Shown here one piece after another: positions 1-10,659 of a stretch of 64,000 bases of DNA (the first letter of the stretch is position 1; each line of letters begins with the position of its first letter). Below the pieces are notes generated by a model. That model was not told where the DNA came from. It did no database searches and saw nothing but the letters and a program-made list of their open reading frames with translations. This DNA is from Lucinisca nassula (Eukaryota; Mollusca; Bivalvia; Lucinida; Lucinidae). Position numbers and translations under genes: made by a program. The stretch lies in the NCBI GenBank assembly GCA_963580285.1, contig OY757016.1, positions 45,585,124-45,649,123 on the forward strand, in the 5' to 3' direction.

Positions 1-279
1 GGGCTTCATTATGCTTCCGCGCAGAGCTGAAACCGACCCGCACACGAGTACTGGTAAATAGCTTAGAGGATCTAAGCCTACCCAAGCAAAGCGGTGCGAG
101 TCGGACCGTCCATGCTTATAAACCATATTGGTTTTAATTGGGCGACAGGGCTTGAGATGTCGTTTCATCTCAATGTCTGGTAGAATTCCCCCAAAATTGG
201 ATGCAACATCTTCAAAATGACCTAAACAGTGCTGACGGGGACGTTAAACCTAAAATCAAACAAACAAAACCTATCCACA
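1..279 (+). mobile_element. SINE-like repeat, family D (5' cut by window edge)
   Basis: This is the first of about 16 copies in the window of a repeat near 290 bp long. The consensus head is a short GC-rich stretch followed by GGGCTTGAAGAAATA. The middle has the block GATGTCATTTCATCTCAATG. The 3' end is GACGGGGACGTTAAACCTCAAATC followed by CAAA units, given here as separate words of a degenerate consensus. A sister copy at 49156-49444 has a 14-bp target duplication, so the family moves by retrotransposition. The origin of its head is not clear to me. Confidence 0.7.
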
Positions 280-495
280 CTTTTCCTGGGCAGGCTTATA
301 GGTAAGCGGTTAACCAGTAAAGTGTTCGCCAGAAACTGACAACTGCCCTTCTTGAATCAGCGGGTGGGAGAGAATGACCGTAGAAAAGATTTCATAATCA
401 ATCTCCACAAAAGAATGTTGCTAACCCCGGCAGGTATCGAACCCGCGCCCTCCTGATCACCAGTCAGACGCGCATCCGACTGAGCTACTGAGGCT
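280..495 (-). mobile_element. tRNA-derived SINE, family S3
   Basis: On the minus strand a tRNA-like head lies at about 422-495, with an A-box-like GTAGCTCAGTCGGATGCG and a B box GGTTCGATACC. The body that follows (280-421) recurs without the head at 16108-16252 and 23068-23240. The head resembles a tRNA gene, but the repeated body shows it is a SINE promoter rather than a functional tRNA. Confidence 0.65.
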
Positions 496-821
496 GGCGA
501 GGCATGATAGGGATATCGTTATTAAAGGTATATCGTGTCTACTCATCATGCGATTCTAATGAGTACTCACAACATGCATTTTCACGACTTAGTAGGCAAA
601 TTCTCCCTAAACTGTCCCAAACAGACGTTAACCCATATATGGCGGTGGTTGAGTGAGGTAAGGGTGACCTGTATCTAGCGTCACTAGGGTGTCCATCTGA
701 TCTCGACTTACAGTTGGACAAGGCCTGCTGTCCTTGCAGCAGGAAACGGTAGAGGGGGATTAGTGTTATTTCTTCGGTTTTTACACTTCCATTCATTTTC
801 CTCTTTCCTCTAGCCATCACT
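496..821. other. no gene recognised
   Basis: No coding signal, tRNA or repeat boundary could be supported here. The open frame on the minus strand that crosses it is interrupted by repeat-derived sequence and has no recognisable similarity. Confidence 0.4.
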
Positions 822-1080
822 TTGATCCACCCCAAACTCATTTTGTGGTATATTTCATCGTCATATATATGCGTTAACCAATATATGCCCGGCGGCCCTT
901 TTCTGGGACATTGGCAAGCAGTGCAGACCCAGATCAGACGCCGCAGAACGCGGCGCCTGATCTGGGTCTCCACTGTTTGCTTAAATAACACTCATTTTTA
1001 TTTGATTTGCCACAAACAAAACAAACCTGACACCCCTATAATTGGAAACGGGCCACTCCAAACTCATTACGTGGTGTTAT
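822..1080 (+). repeat. hairpin repeat family C
   Basis: An inverted repeat at about 921-985 has arms reading CAGACCCAGATCAGACGCCG and its complement around a short AGAAC-type loop. It is followed by a tail with the word GACACCCCTATAATTGG. The same hairpin plus tail recurs at 19370-19470, 22555-22750, 31205-31290, 50775-50960 and 53930-54070. It looks like a non-autonomous hairpin element; no coding potential is seen. Confidence 0.65.
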
Positions 1081-1089
1081 AAGAATCTT

Positions 1090-1218
1090 ATATGGGTGTG
1101 AGGGGTGGATTGAAAAATCCGTCCCGAGGGACACTGTCCGGCATCACGAGGCTTGCCGAGTGATGCCGGACAGTGATCCCGAGGGACGGATTTTTCTATC
1201 CACCCCTCACACCCATAT
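1090..1218. repeat. long near-perfect hairpin
   Basis: The two arms (about 1090-1146 and 1161-1218) are almost exact complements, beginning ATATGGGTGTGAGGGGTGGA and ending with its complement. The apex is a smaller GGC/GCC hairpin. Open frames across it on both strands are a by-product of the symmetry. Confidence 0.8.
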
Positions 1219-1624
1219 TGGATTCTTTTTCTTGCATACCTTCCATTTCTATTGCGAATTTTTAATGCTGCTGTCACTTCGGTTACCGACGTCCGCCATT
1301 TTGTGATGACACAATAGGAATGTTTAGTGACGTCACGCATGACGACGCCGCACATGAGGTTGTAATCAACCAGTGCATTTATCAAACACGCGATTATATT
1401 CGATTTGGGGTCGGAACACCAGGGTCAGAACATAAATTTCTATCCAAGGGTAAAATCACGGATTTCCTTGTCTGGTGTGCAAGAAAGTTCATTGTCATAT
1501 ATGGGTTAATAACTGCAGTTATGGGAAAGTTTTGCTATGTTCAAAGAATCCGTTGAAAATGAGTCATCGGCGTTCGATCTATCGAAGTTTCACCGTCTAC
1601 AATTATGACTGGCGTCCACTTTTG
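1219..1624. other. no gene recognised
   Basis: This AT-rich stretch has scattered TGACGTCA-like words and no supported exon, RNA or repeat boundary. Confidence 0.4.
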
Positions 1625-1908
1625 CATTATGATAACACAACCGTGCGATATAGATCTAATGCATTTTTTTTCATATCTCCAAAATGGCTACTTTTCTCAA
1701 TGAAAATCCGTGATATTTTTCTTATTTATACTGCAAACATAGGTTGTGGGTGCTCGTTAGAACCGCCTCATTGAGGCGGTTCTCACGAGTACGCACAACC
1801 TATGTATTGGAGCAGAAATAAGAAAAATAATGTATACTCCCGTTAACCCCAGTTTTCTCGATATAAAGGGGTATTTAGGGGGATGTTCATTTCACGGACT
1901 TGTTCACG
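1625..1908 (+). mobile_element. hairpin-core MITE, subtype B
   Basis: The left end is CATTATGATAACACAACCG and the right end is GGACTTGTTCACG. The core is a hairpin with GTTAGAACCGCCTCATTGAG and its complement, flanked by inverted ACATAGGTTGTGGGT. Many related copies occur across the window. There is no open frame of its own, so it is non-autonomous. Confidence 0.75.
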
Positions 1909-1981
1909 CCACACAATGCGACGTCTAATCAGAGTCTACACTGTCTGGTGAAAGTAAACTTTTTGAAAAACTTACCATAAT

Positions 1982-2238
1982 CAGGGCTTGGAGAAATAGA
2001 CTGGGCTGCACATAGCTGAAACTGACCAAACTTGAGTAAGAAGGTCAAGACTGCCCAGGCAAAGTGGTGCTAGTCGGACTGTTCCTAAAACCTTAGTGGT
2101 GTGTTTATGGCGGTAGGGTCTGAGATGTCATTTCATCGCAATGTCGGGTTAAAGTCACACTTAACCGGTAGCAACGTCTCCAAAATGACCTAAACAGTGT
2201 TGACGGGGACGTAAAATCTCAATACAAACAAACAAAAC
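1982..2238 (+). mobile_element. SINE-like repeat, family D
   Basis: It matches the family head GGGCTTGGAGAAATAG, the body, and the tail GACGGGGACGTAAAATCTC followed by CAAA units. It is slightly diverged from the better-preserved copies. Confidence 0.7.
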
Positions 2239-2265
2239 CGTACTCATAATAAACCCGATACAAAT

Positions 2266-2465
2266 GCATCACGTGAACAAGTCCGTAAATGGACCCCCTT
2301 AACCCCCACTTAATATAGAAAAAAACGGGGGTTTACGGGGGTATACATTATTTTTCTTATTTCTGCTCTAAGGCATTGGATGTGTGTGCTCGTTAGAACC
2401 GCCTCAACATAGCCATTTTGGAGATGTGAAAAAATGGGCTATGTCGGAGGGGTGTGTTGTGTATG
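2266..2465 (-). mobile_element. hairpin-core MITE, subtype B, half of hairpin lost
   Basis: It starts CATCACGTGAACAAGTCCGT and ends near GGGTGTGTTGTGTATG. It keeps the ATACATTATTTTTCTTATTTC block and one hairpin arm, but the second arm of the core is deleted. Confidence 0.65.
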
Positions 2466-2746
2466 ATAAAAGAGCCGGGGCACAGCATTTCCTTCACTTT
2501 ACATGTCAGTTCGCCTAATGAAGACACAGATCGCGCAGTCTTATCAGAGGTTTCGGTGTGCACTTTAAGGTTAGCTAAGGGCCCAATGCTTCTTTATGCA
2601 GCAAGAAAAGTCTCTGGTCAGACTCTATGGATGCGCAGGCTGATCTGATTCTTCGCCGGGCGCACATGTAAATTGTAGGAAATGTGTCCGTCACATTCTT
2701 TCGTATCTCAAAAAAAAAAAAAAAACAACAAAAAAAAAACAACAAT

Positions 2747-2975
2747 AATTTTCTGGGCCCAGATATTCAAAGCATCGTTAGCTTAACGGGCTCGTTTGTG
2801 TTCAATTGTTAATTGTCTAGCAAGTACAGTATCGAATTTACTTTGGAATTTTTGCTGGAAAAAAATGTGAGCAGCTTTTGCATTGCCATATAAGCATATT
2901 TGCCATATTAAATGGTGAAAGTTTTAACGATACGTTAACTAACGACGTTAGTTTTTACAATTGGCGTCTGATATT
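2747..2975 (-). repeat. dispersed repeat family L
   Basis: It shares the words GTGAGCAGCTTTTGCA, TAACGATACGTTAACTAACG and CATCGTTAGCTTAACG with copies at 30585-30778 and 55628-55862. The ends contain a GGGCCCAG/CTGGGCCC type inverted word. No coding potential is visible. Confidence 0.6.
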
Positions 2976-3165
2976 TTTTTTGATACGTTTCTTATTTTTA
3001 CCCCAAACATTGGTTGTGGGTGCTCGTTAGAACCGTTTCTTTTCTAACACGTGCCCGCAACCAATGTCTTGGATCAGAAATAAATAATGTATATCCTCGT
3101 AAACCCAAATTTTCTCTATATACATGAGGTTTAAAGGTGGGGAGTAAGGGGGTGGGTGGGGTCAT
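2970..3165 (+). mobile_element. hairpin-core MITE, subtype B, degraded
   Basis: It keeps the TTGGTTGTGGGTGCTCGTTAG arm, a decayed apex and the opposite arm, then the GTATATCCTCGTAAACCC block. Both termini are eroded. Confidence 0.55.
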
Positions 3166-3382
3166 TGCACTGATTTTGTGATATTTATGGAACTCGCCAA
3201 TGCTCGTTTCATCAGATTCATATGAAATTATCACTCGTGTGAGATACTGGGTAAAAAGCGATGTCCCAAAACTTAACCCCACCGTTCTGTTCTGTTTAAC
3301 GCTTTCAACCATGGCTGTCTAAGTTTACGCCTGGTTTATAATTTACAAAGCTAAAAGGTAAACTTTAAAAGTTCAGAAAATT

Positions 3383-4151
3383 ACGGAACCCGGGAAGGGA
3401 CATGATTTGTTATTTTTATTATGTTGTGCAAACAAGATAATGTCTTGAGCGGACAAGATATTATCTTGTTCGGACAAGATATTATGTTGTGCGGACAAGA
3501 TATTATCTTGTGCGGACCATATATTATCTTGTGCCGACAAGATATTATTTTGTTCGCACAAGATATTATCGTGTGCGGACTACATAATATCTTGTTCGCA
3601 CAACATATTATCTTGTATGCACAAGATATTAAGTTGTGCGAACAAGATATTATCTTGTCTGCACAAGATAATATCTTGTCCGCTCAACATAGATCTTGTG
3701 AGGACATGATAATTTCTTGTGCGCACAAGATAATATCTTGTTCGCACATATTAATATCTTGTCCGCTCAAGATAGTATGTTGTGCAAACAAGATAATATC
3801 TTGTCCGGACAAGATATTATCTTGTTCGCACAACTTAATATCTTGTCCGCACAAGATAGTATGTTATGCGAACAAGATAATATCTTGTCCGCACAAGATA
3901 ATATCTTGTTCGCACAACTTCCCAAGCTCTATGCAGTGCAAACAAGATAATATGTTGTGCGAACAAGATAATATCTTGTCCGCACAAGATATTAAGTTGT
4001 GCAAACAAGATGTTATATTGTCCGCACAAGATAATATGTTGTCCGCACAACATAAATTATGTTGTCCGCACCAGATCATATCTTGACTGCACAACATATT
4101 ATCGTGTTCGCACAACATATTAAAAAATGTATGTCCCTTCCCGGGTTCCGT
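3383..4151. repeat. palindromic minisatellite bounded by perfect 21-bp inverted repeats
   Basis: About 30 units near 20 bp, each built on ACAAGATAATATCTTGT with spacers such as GCGGACA or TCGCACA, fill 3405-4130. The array is closed on each side by the same 21-bp sequence in opposite orientation, 3383-3403 and 4131-4151, which begins ACGGAACCCGGGAAGGG. Every unit is itself a palindrome, so both strands give long frames of Ile/Leu/Gln/Asp repeats. Those frames follow the repeat and are not proteins. Confidence 0.85.
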
Positions 4152-4299
4152 AGAAAAAGGTTCTGTTCCATCATTGTCAATTCGCCCTGTCGAGTTTTAA
4201 AACGGTATATAAATATTGTCAAACTGTTTACACTGCTCAAAATTATTAAGGGAACACAGAATTTAACTACATGTAGTTCAACTTAACATTTAAAAAATG

Positions 4300-4640
4300 A
4301 TTTTTTTCTACTGTTCATGAAAGTATGAACACAGAGGGTCTCGTGCAAAGTTAATGATCGGGGTTCATGTACGAAAACTTTGCTAGCGGGTCGGGGTTCA
4401 TGTAAACTTTGCTAGCGACCCGCTGCCGTTCATACTTTACTGAAAAGCAGAAAAATTAAGTTTATTTTTTTATACTTACATTCTTTGCGCCACATCACTT
4501 GGCGAAAAAACTCTTATAGGACAAACGTCTAAAGCTGAAACACATATTTACACGCTGTTTTTCTACAGAGAGCGGACTCGATGCGTTCATTGAAGTATGA
4601 ACTACATTGTTTTATACAGGTTTACATTAGACATTACACT
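4300..4640 (+). repeat. dispersed hairpin repeat family F
   Basis: The copy contains GAAGTATGAACGCAGTGGGT-like sequence, the hairpin GGGGTTCATGTAAACTTTGC, and the flank TTATTTTTTTATACTTACATTC. It recurs at 26510-26900 and twice in 54075-54925. Confidence 0.6.
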
Positions 4641-4780
4641 GGACAGGTAAATATTAGGCTTTGACTCATTGCTTTGGGATATAACGATCCGTCAAACCTT
4701 GTGTGTCATTTTCTGTCGTCTCCCAGAGAAAGGGAGAAAATGAATAGAATAGGAAGGTAGAAAAGATGGAAATGAGGGAC

Positions 4781-4803
4781 AGGGGGGGGGGGGGGGGGGG
4801 GGG
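4781..4803 (+). repeat. poly(dG) run
   Basis: This is an uninterrupted run of about 23 G. Similar but shorter runs lie near 22975-22994 and 52399-52412. Such runs are prone to length error in sequencing. Confidence 0.9.
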
Positions 4804-5150
4804 CAAAGACGAATATACCTGGAAGTGTAGTAACAGATGAAACAACAACACCCAACCCCTTTATCCGCACCTGCTGCAAGGACGGCAGGGTTTACCCAAC
4901 TGCACGTAAACAATCCCGCGAAACAACACGCCACTTAGACTGGCTCCAGTCGTTTTTGTTGTATGTCCATCTCTCTCATTCTTTACATTATTTAATCCTG
5001 TTCCTCTTTAATCCAATTTCAAGTTAACCTTTCCCTTTCTTTCTAGCCAAGGGACTGAAGTAAAACAAAATTCTATAAGCCATGCAAGCTTTATGTCCCT
5101 TCCAGAAAAAAAGAAAAAGAGAGAAGTAAAGAAAGGGTCTGGAGCCAGAC
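4804..5150. other. no gene recognised
   Basis: Unique-looking sequence with short purine- and pyrimidine-rich runs. I see no exon, RNA or repeat I can support. Confidence 0.4.
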
Positions 5151-5154
5151 TACA

Positions 5155-5422
5155 CCCCACTAAACACAACTTTATATAAAGAAAACTGGACGGGGATATA
5201 CATTATTTTCCTAATTTCTGCTCCAAGCCATGGGTTGTGGGTACTCGTTAGAACCGCCTCAATGAGGCGGTTCTAACGAGCACATTGAGGCGGTTCTAAC
5301 GAGCACTCACATCCTATATTTGCAGTATTAATAAGAGAAATATCACTGATTTTCACCAGGAAAGTGGCCATTTTGGAGATTTGGAAAAATGCATTATGTC
5401 GTACGGATGTGTTATCGGAATG
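5155..5422 (-). mobile_element. hairpin-core MITE, subtype B
   Basis: It includes the TATACATTATTTTCCTAATTTC block and a core hairpin with an extra partial repeat of the GAGGCGGTTCTAACGAGCAC arm. The right end is GGATGTGTTATCGGAATG. The duplicated arm suggests slippage at the hairpin. Confidence 0.7.
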
Positions 5423-5519
5423 TGAAATAAATGAAAAAGGTTAACTTTGGAAGCAAAGAATACATTATTAGAATGAAGTTTAAAAGTCTATTACGATAAC
5501 ACGTCCGCGTGACAGTCAG

Positions 5520-5750
5520 CTTTGTTTGTTTGACTTGAGGTTTAACGTCCACCTCAACACTGTATAGGTCATTTTGGAGACGTCGCTTCCAATTTTGTGG
5601 GACTTTTAGTCGACATTGTGATGAAATGACATCTCAAGCACTGTCGCCCAATGAATCCAATATGGTTTATAAGCATGGACGGTCCAACTCGCAGCGCTTT
5701 GCCTGGGCAGGCTCAGATCCTCTAGGCAGTTTACCAGTCTCATCGGGGTG
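5520..5750 (-). mobile_element. SINE-like repeat, family D
   Basis: This is a reverse-orientation copy. It begins with TTTG units and GAGGTTTAACGTCC, and carries the CAAGCACTGTCGCCCAATGA block. Confidence 0.7.
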
Positions 5751-5779
5751 TTTCTAACGAGTACATACAACCTATCTTA

Positions 5780-6043
5780 ACGAAAGCACGCCTATACAAA
5801 TATACCTTTTAAATTTTACCGCCGAAAATAGCGAAAATTTTAAGATGAAAAGTTGAAAGTTTGGTCTTATTTCTGTTCAAAATAAAGTTTGTGGGTACAC
5901 GTCAGAACCGCTTTTTTACGAGTGCCCACAATCTATACTTTAGTACATAAATGAGAAAAATAAGGCTTACCCCTGTAAACCCTAGTTTTATTATAAGAGT
6001 GGGGTTCAATGGATTTAGAATTTTATAGGCATGTTCTCGTGAT
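5780..6043 (+). mobile_element. hairpin-core MITE, subtype A
   Basis: The left end has GCACGCCTATACAAATATAC and the right end has ATAGGCATGTTCTCGTGATG. The core hairpin is partly decayed (AACCGCTTTTTTACG). Subtype A ends are imperfect inverted copies of CATTACGAAAACACGCCTATA. Confidence 0.7.
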
Positions 6044-6044
6044 G

Positions 6045-6435
6045 GTCTTGGAGCAGAAATCAGAAAAAATAATATCTTCCCTTGCAATACCCAGCATTCT
6101 GTATATAAAGTGTGGTTCTAACGTGAGGCGTTCTTCGAGCAGAAATAAGAAAAATAATGTGTACCCCTATAAACCCCAGCTTTCTTTACATAAAGCAGAG
6201 TTCTAGCGACAAGCGGTTGAGCCGAAATATGAAAAAATAATGTCTCCCACTGTAGACCACAGTTTTCTCTATATAATGTGGGGTTCTAAAGAGAGACGGT
6301 TTTAACGAGTAATAGCAACATATGTCTTGGAGCAGAAATAAGAAAAATAATGTCTACCCCTGTAAACCCCAGTTTTATTTATATGAAGTGTACTGAAGTG
6401 GGGTTTTCTCTATATAAAGTGGGTGTTTTAATGCC
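6045..6435 (+). repeat. tandem fragments of the hairpin-core MITE right half
   Basis: At least four copies of the segment from CTTGGAGCAGAAATAAG to a TATATAAAGTGGGGTTCTAA word follow each other. They suggest local duplication of one half of a MITE. Confidence 0.6.
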
Positions 6436-6636
6436 AGTTTTCGAGCTTTTAATTCTTACGGTATAAGAATTTGGCGCTGAGGATTTTTAGCAAACGACAT
6501 TTCATTATGAAAACGCGCCTATAAACATTTACTGTCTAAATTTACTGATATACTTCATATTTCTGCCCTAGACTCACTAGAACCCCTTCAAAGAACTGGT
6601 TTTATCAATAACCCGCATTCCTGGACTGTTACCGGA

Positions 6637-6850
6637 CTTTGAGATGAATTGACATCTCAAGCCCTATCGTCCAATGAAACCAATAGGGTTTGTATGCATG
6701 GGCGGTCCGACTCGCATCACGCTTTAAACTTCTAAGTGGTTTACCTGTACTCATATGCCATGCGGCTGGTTTCAGTTCTGCATAGAAGCATTATGCAACC
6801 CATTCTATTTCTCTTGAAGCCCCGATGAGCTGGGGCGATTATGGATTACA
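6637..6850 (-). mobile_element. SINE-like repeat, family D, truncated
   Basis: This is a reverse copy with GAGATGAATTGACATCTCAAG, the tRNA-unrelated body, and the end AAGCCCCGATGAGCTGGGG. The tail end is missing. Confidence 0.6.
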
Positions 6851-6944
6851 TATGCAAAATATGGAAATGCTTGGTCAAAGCAGAAAAACAAAAACATGCA
6901 TTTAAGCCATTACATTCATAACTGTAAATGGAATAATTCTGCAC

Positions 6945-7132
6945 GTCAACTGGCAATAGCGATTTTACGTTAAAATTGCTATTACCAGTTAACTGGCAAT
7001 AGCGATTTTATCGTAAAACCGCTATTACCAGTTAACTGTCAATAGCAATTATATCGTAAAACCGCTATTACCAGTTAACTGGCAATAGCGATTTTATCGT
7101 AAAACCGCTATTGCCAGTTAACTGGCAATAGA
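6945..7132. repeat. tandem palindromic minisatellite, about 54-bp unit
   Basis: Three to four units alternate AACTGGCAATAGCGATTTTA with its near complement TAAAACCGCTATTACCAGTT. Each unit is a hairpin and neighbouring units can also pair. There is no leader or unique spacers, so it is not a CRISPR array. Confidence 0.85.
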
Positions 7133-7139
7133 CCTTTCC

Positions 7140-7904
7140 TTTTTTAATTCTTTTATGTTAAGATGTCGAATCCTGGTTTCTAGGAAAATAAGTAATATAT
7201 TAACAATTTGTCGTCTGCTAGTTTGTAAGCACACCTGGCCCCGAGGTTATAAAACTTCTTTCATGCTCAACACAGCTGAAACTTGTGGTGCTCATAAAAA
7301 GTAAAAGACTAATCAGTTGAGCGTTTTTCTTTCTCAGGTAGCAGAGAATGTGAGCAGGACAAATTTCATGCTCAGGTAAGTTGAGCATGAAAAAAGTTTT
7401 GTTAGCCCACCTGTGCACGAATTACTCTTGGTAAGCTTTTGAGATCAGTGAATGTCCATCGTTCGTCGTGTGTCGTGCCGCGTGCGTCGCCAACAATTTG
7501 CTTTCAAAGACTACTCCTCCTTAACCCTTGGGCCAATTCCATTTAAACTTCACAGGAATGTTGCCCAGGTGGCTCTCTACAAAAGAAGCTAAAATTGTTT
7601 CACTGCGATGACCAAGATGGCCGCCAGAGCTAAAAAAGGAAAAATCTTTAAATGACTAAAACCTCCGATACACCTGGGCCCATATCATTCAAACTTCACA
7701 TGTACCAAAATAGAAAATCAAAGCACTGAGAGTACTGGTGGGTCGATCGTCTCTGAGTGTAGGTTGGGAAAATAGTCATGAACTGAGAATCGAACTGTTC
7801 ATTTAAATTTAAGCAAGCAAGTAGATCTGATCAGAGATCGCGTTATGTATCGTCTGATTATGTAGATTCTGTTTGCAAATGCTAAAATGCATGAGCACAT
7901 TCCA
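7140..7904. other. no gene; possible old dispersed repeat
   Basis: The stretch around 7520-7700 contains GGGCCAATTCCATTTAAAC and GACCAAGATGGCCGCCAGAG. That wording is like degraded repeats found in mollusc DNA, but there is only one clear copy here. No exon could be supported. Confidence 0.3.
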
Positions 7905-8210
7905 ACCCCGTTCCCGTCCATCGGGGCTTGAATAAAAGATGGTCTGCATGATGCTTCCACGCGGAGCTGAAACCGACCGCACACGAGTAAGTAGTTGGTA
8001 AACCGCTTAGGGGATCTAAGCCTGTCCAGGCAAAGCGGTGCGAGTGGGACAGTCCTTGCTCATAACCCCTATTGGTTTCAATGCGCGACAGGGCTTGAGA
8101 TGTCATTTTATCTCAGTGTCGGGTAAAAGTCCCATAAGGTTGGAAGTAACGTCTTCAAATGACCTATACAGTGCTGATGTGGACGTTAAACCTCAAATCA
8201 AACAAACAAA
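7905..8210 (+). mobile_element. SINE-like repeat, family D, near full length
   Basis: It runs from CCCGTCCATCGGGGCTTG through GCTTCCACGCGGAGCTGAAA to GTGGACGTTAAACCTCAAAT plus CAAA units. It is one of the better-preserved copies. Confidence 0.75.
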
Positions 8211-9590
8211 CGAGCACAGCCCAGAATTTCCTTCTTACGCTTCGCTCTGACGCCTTAGGGATGCCATAAACAACCAGTACTTGGATTTTGTTCAAGGTCA
8301 GATGGTCAGTGATAGTCACGCGGACAATAGCAAGCAAAATATTCTCTGCTTTATAACAGAGACTATGGGCACCAGTTAAAACTCTTCATTATTAGAAAAG
8401 TGTTCAGTCAATGTTTTGTCTGAAAAAAAAAATGGTAGCATTTCCGTCAAATTATTTACACGTACTTGTCATTTGTTAATATGTTTAATTATTTCGCTTC
8501 TGTATATATACGCGTATATCGATTCATCCTTCTGAATTTAGAGTATTTCATTTATAGTGCTTTACCTTATATGCAACACAATATGTGCTGAAAAAAATTA
8601 CACGTTCAAGCTGCAAACAATGAAGATCCATCGATGGCTTCTGATCAGCATCTACAATGTTTGTCGTTGTTGCTCCTCTCTCTTTTCTCCTCGCTCAGTC
8701 CAACCACTGCATCCCAGCTCCTGAATAACAGTGATCTGTGACAGAGTCCCTTCAGCGATATGCTCAAACAAAAAAGTTAATTTTACCTGTTGATGCAGGC
8801 CCGCACACAGTTGGGAGGATGCAGATTCATGGAGTTTTTCACCCGAAATTCGCACCCTCAATCCGCCCCTTTTCAGAGTCGGCGTACGGGCCAGAATCAT
8901 GTTCAAAACTGTTGCTACATACATATGGCGAACAGTGCCGATCCTGATCAGAAGGAATGTAGTGTCTATCTACGCTGTATGCCTAATAACGATACCATCT
9001 ATAAAGACTGGGCTGCTCATTTTTTGCTCTTAAACATTTCAAGGTTTTAAACAGAAGTGCGAAAAGTCTATTTTTACTCGACTTGGCATAGTTTTATGTA
9101 TGGTTTGTTCAGAAGACGTCACGTGACAGCGTGTATTGTTTTTCTTTCATTGCGTGAGCAACCTGGCATTCTTATACTATGTCCTTTAACGCTCAAATGC
9201 CACAATTTAAGCAAACAGTGTAGTCCCTGTGCAACCTGCTGAGCATTCCGCGCCGTCTGAGCTGTGTGTTCATTGTCCACACGATTCCTGACTCAAGACT
9301 ATTGATAGCTCAGACTGCTCTAACCTATATGCTGCATCGAAAAAATAGCGCAACATTTCAAGTTCTATTAATATTGGTTTTCCCAAATCAGTGATGGTCA
9401 CGTTGACAACTGCATGAATTCCGTTTTGCCATTTAGTAAATTAGAGTCGATCGTAAACGATCGACTCATAAGCGGTTCGGCGTTGGTGAGAAATAATGCT
9501 TCCATATTGAAAATAAAATGACATAAAATAATAATAATAAAAAAAAACGTCCGCTTGGAATCAGTTGAGCGATCCAGGTCCATCTTGGTC
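8211..9590. other. no gene recognised
   Basis: About 1.4 kb without a supported exon or repeat. The open frames near 8650-9050 lack codon structure, splice context and family resemblance. A short inverted word, GATCGTAAACGATC, lies near 9448-9461. Confidence 0.4.
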
Positions 9591-9595
9591 CTCTT

Positions 9596-9735
9596 GTTTG
9601 TTTGGTTTGATGTTTTACGTCGACGTCAACACTATTTTGGTCCTTTTGGAGTCTTTGCTTCTAATTTTGCGGGGCTTCTACCCGTCATCGAGATGAAATC
9701 ACATCTCAAGCCCTGCCTCCCAATGAAACCAACAT
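9596..9735 (-). mobile_element. SINE-like repeat, family D, truncated
   Basis: A reverse copy starting TTGTTTGTTTGGTTTGATG and ending in the CTGCCTCCCAATGAAACCAA block. The head half is missing. Confidence 0.65.
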
Positions 9736-9945
9736 AGGGATCAAACACGGTTTTTCGTGCATTAACATTCGCAAGGTCCCGATGAAGGTGTTGAAAACCG
9801 AGGCCAAAGGCAGTCACAAACTATGTTTTGAGTAAAGATATGGTATATGTCACGCATTTGCATCCGAAAATCAACCGTTTTGGGGTTGGAAAGAATGTGG
9901 TATTAGTGTTAGGGTTCATAAAGGCACGCAGGAGATCGACAATCG

Positions 9946-10033
9946 GTTGATTGGTTGATTTGAGGTTTAACGTCCCCGTCAACACTGTATAGGTCATTTT
10001 GGAGATTTCTTCAAGCCCCGATGGACAGGGGGC
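9946..10033 (-). mobile_element. SINE-like repeat, family D, internal deletion
   Basis: The 3' tail (GAGGTTTAACGTCCCCGTC) is joined directly to the head sequence (CTTCAAGCCCCGATGGACAG). About 200 bp of the body is missing. Confidence 0.65.
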
Positions 10034-10050
10034 GCAGGAGATCTACAAAC

Positions 10051-10287
10051 ATTACGAGAACACAACCGTGCGACATAGTGCAATCTTTCATATCTCCAAA
10101 ATGGTTATTTTTCTGATGAAATTTTGTGATATTTTCTTATTTTTCTCAAAACATAGGTTGAGGGTACCCACAACCTATGTCTTATAACCGAAATAAGATA
10201 AATAATGTATACCCCTGTAAACCCTATTTTCTCTGTATAAAATGGGGTGTAGAGGGGGCTGTTCATTGCATAGACTTGTTAACATGA
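10051..10287 (+). mobile_element. hairpin-core MITE, subtype B, hairpin deleted
   Basis: The left end is ATTACGAGAACACAACCGTG and the right end is AGACTTGTTAACATGATG. The core has shrunk to ACATAGGTTGAGGGTACCC, removing the GC-rich apex. Confidence 0.65.
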
Positions 10288-10659
10288 TGACGCCAGAATT
10301 TGTCCTTTTGTTTGGATGGCTGACATGAGAAATAATCTGAGTAAACATAAAAGCCTGAGCACAACAATTTGATTTTTTTTTTGCAACATAAGAGTCTAGT
10401 GTAAATTTATTTCTGATTTTTCTGTGGCTTTAATTATTTTGAGCAGTGTATATATAGGTCGATATAAATAGGCTATTTGTGTTGTATATACAACCCAAAT
10501 AGTGACCGAGCAATTTTCAAAATTAAGAGTAAATATTTTCAGTTTCGCCGTCATAGTCGGAAAGGGTTTTACTTAAAAACTCTATACATACCGTGGGAAA
10601 GAATACACCTCGTAAGTTGAATAATTTTACTTCATTAACGCTCGCATGCAGCGGATTCT

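Noticed and set aside
422..495. functional tRNA gene on the minus strand
   Set aside because: The A and B boxes are present, but the adjoining body recurs as a dispersed repeat. It is a SINE head.
3421..4086. 221-residue open frame rich in Cys, Gln and Asp repeats
   Set aside because: It follows the palindromic minisatellite on both strands; the frame is a product of the 20-bp repeat, not a protein.
6945..7132. CRISPR-like array
   Set aside because: The units are contiguous and palindromic with no unique spacers, no leader and no cas genes; the genome is animal.
8738..9050. host exon
   Set aside because: Two overlapping frames, no splice phase consistency and no recognisable domain.
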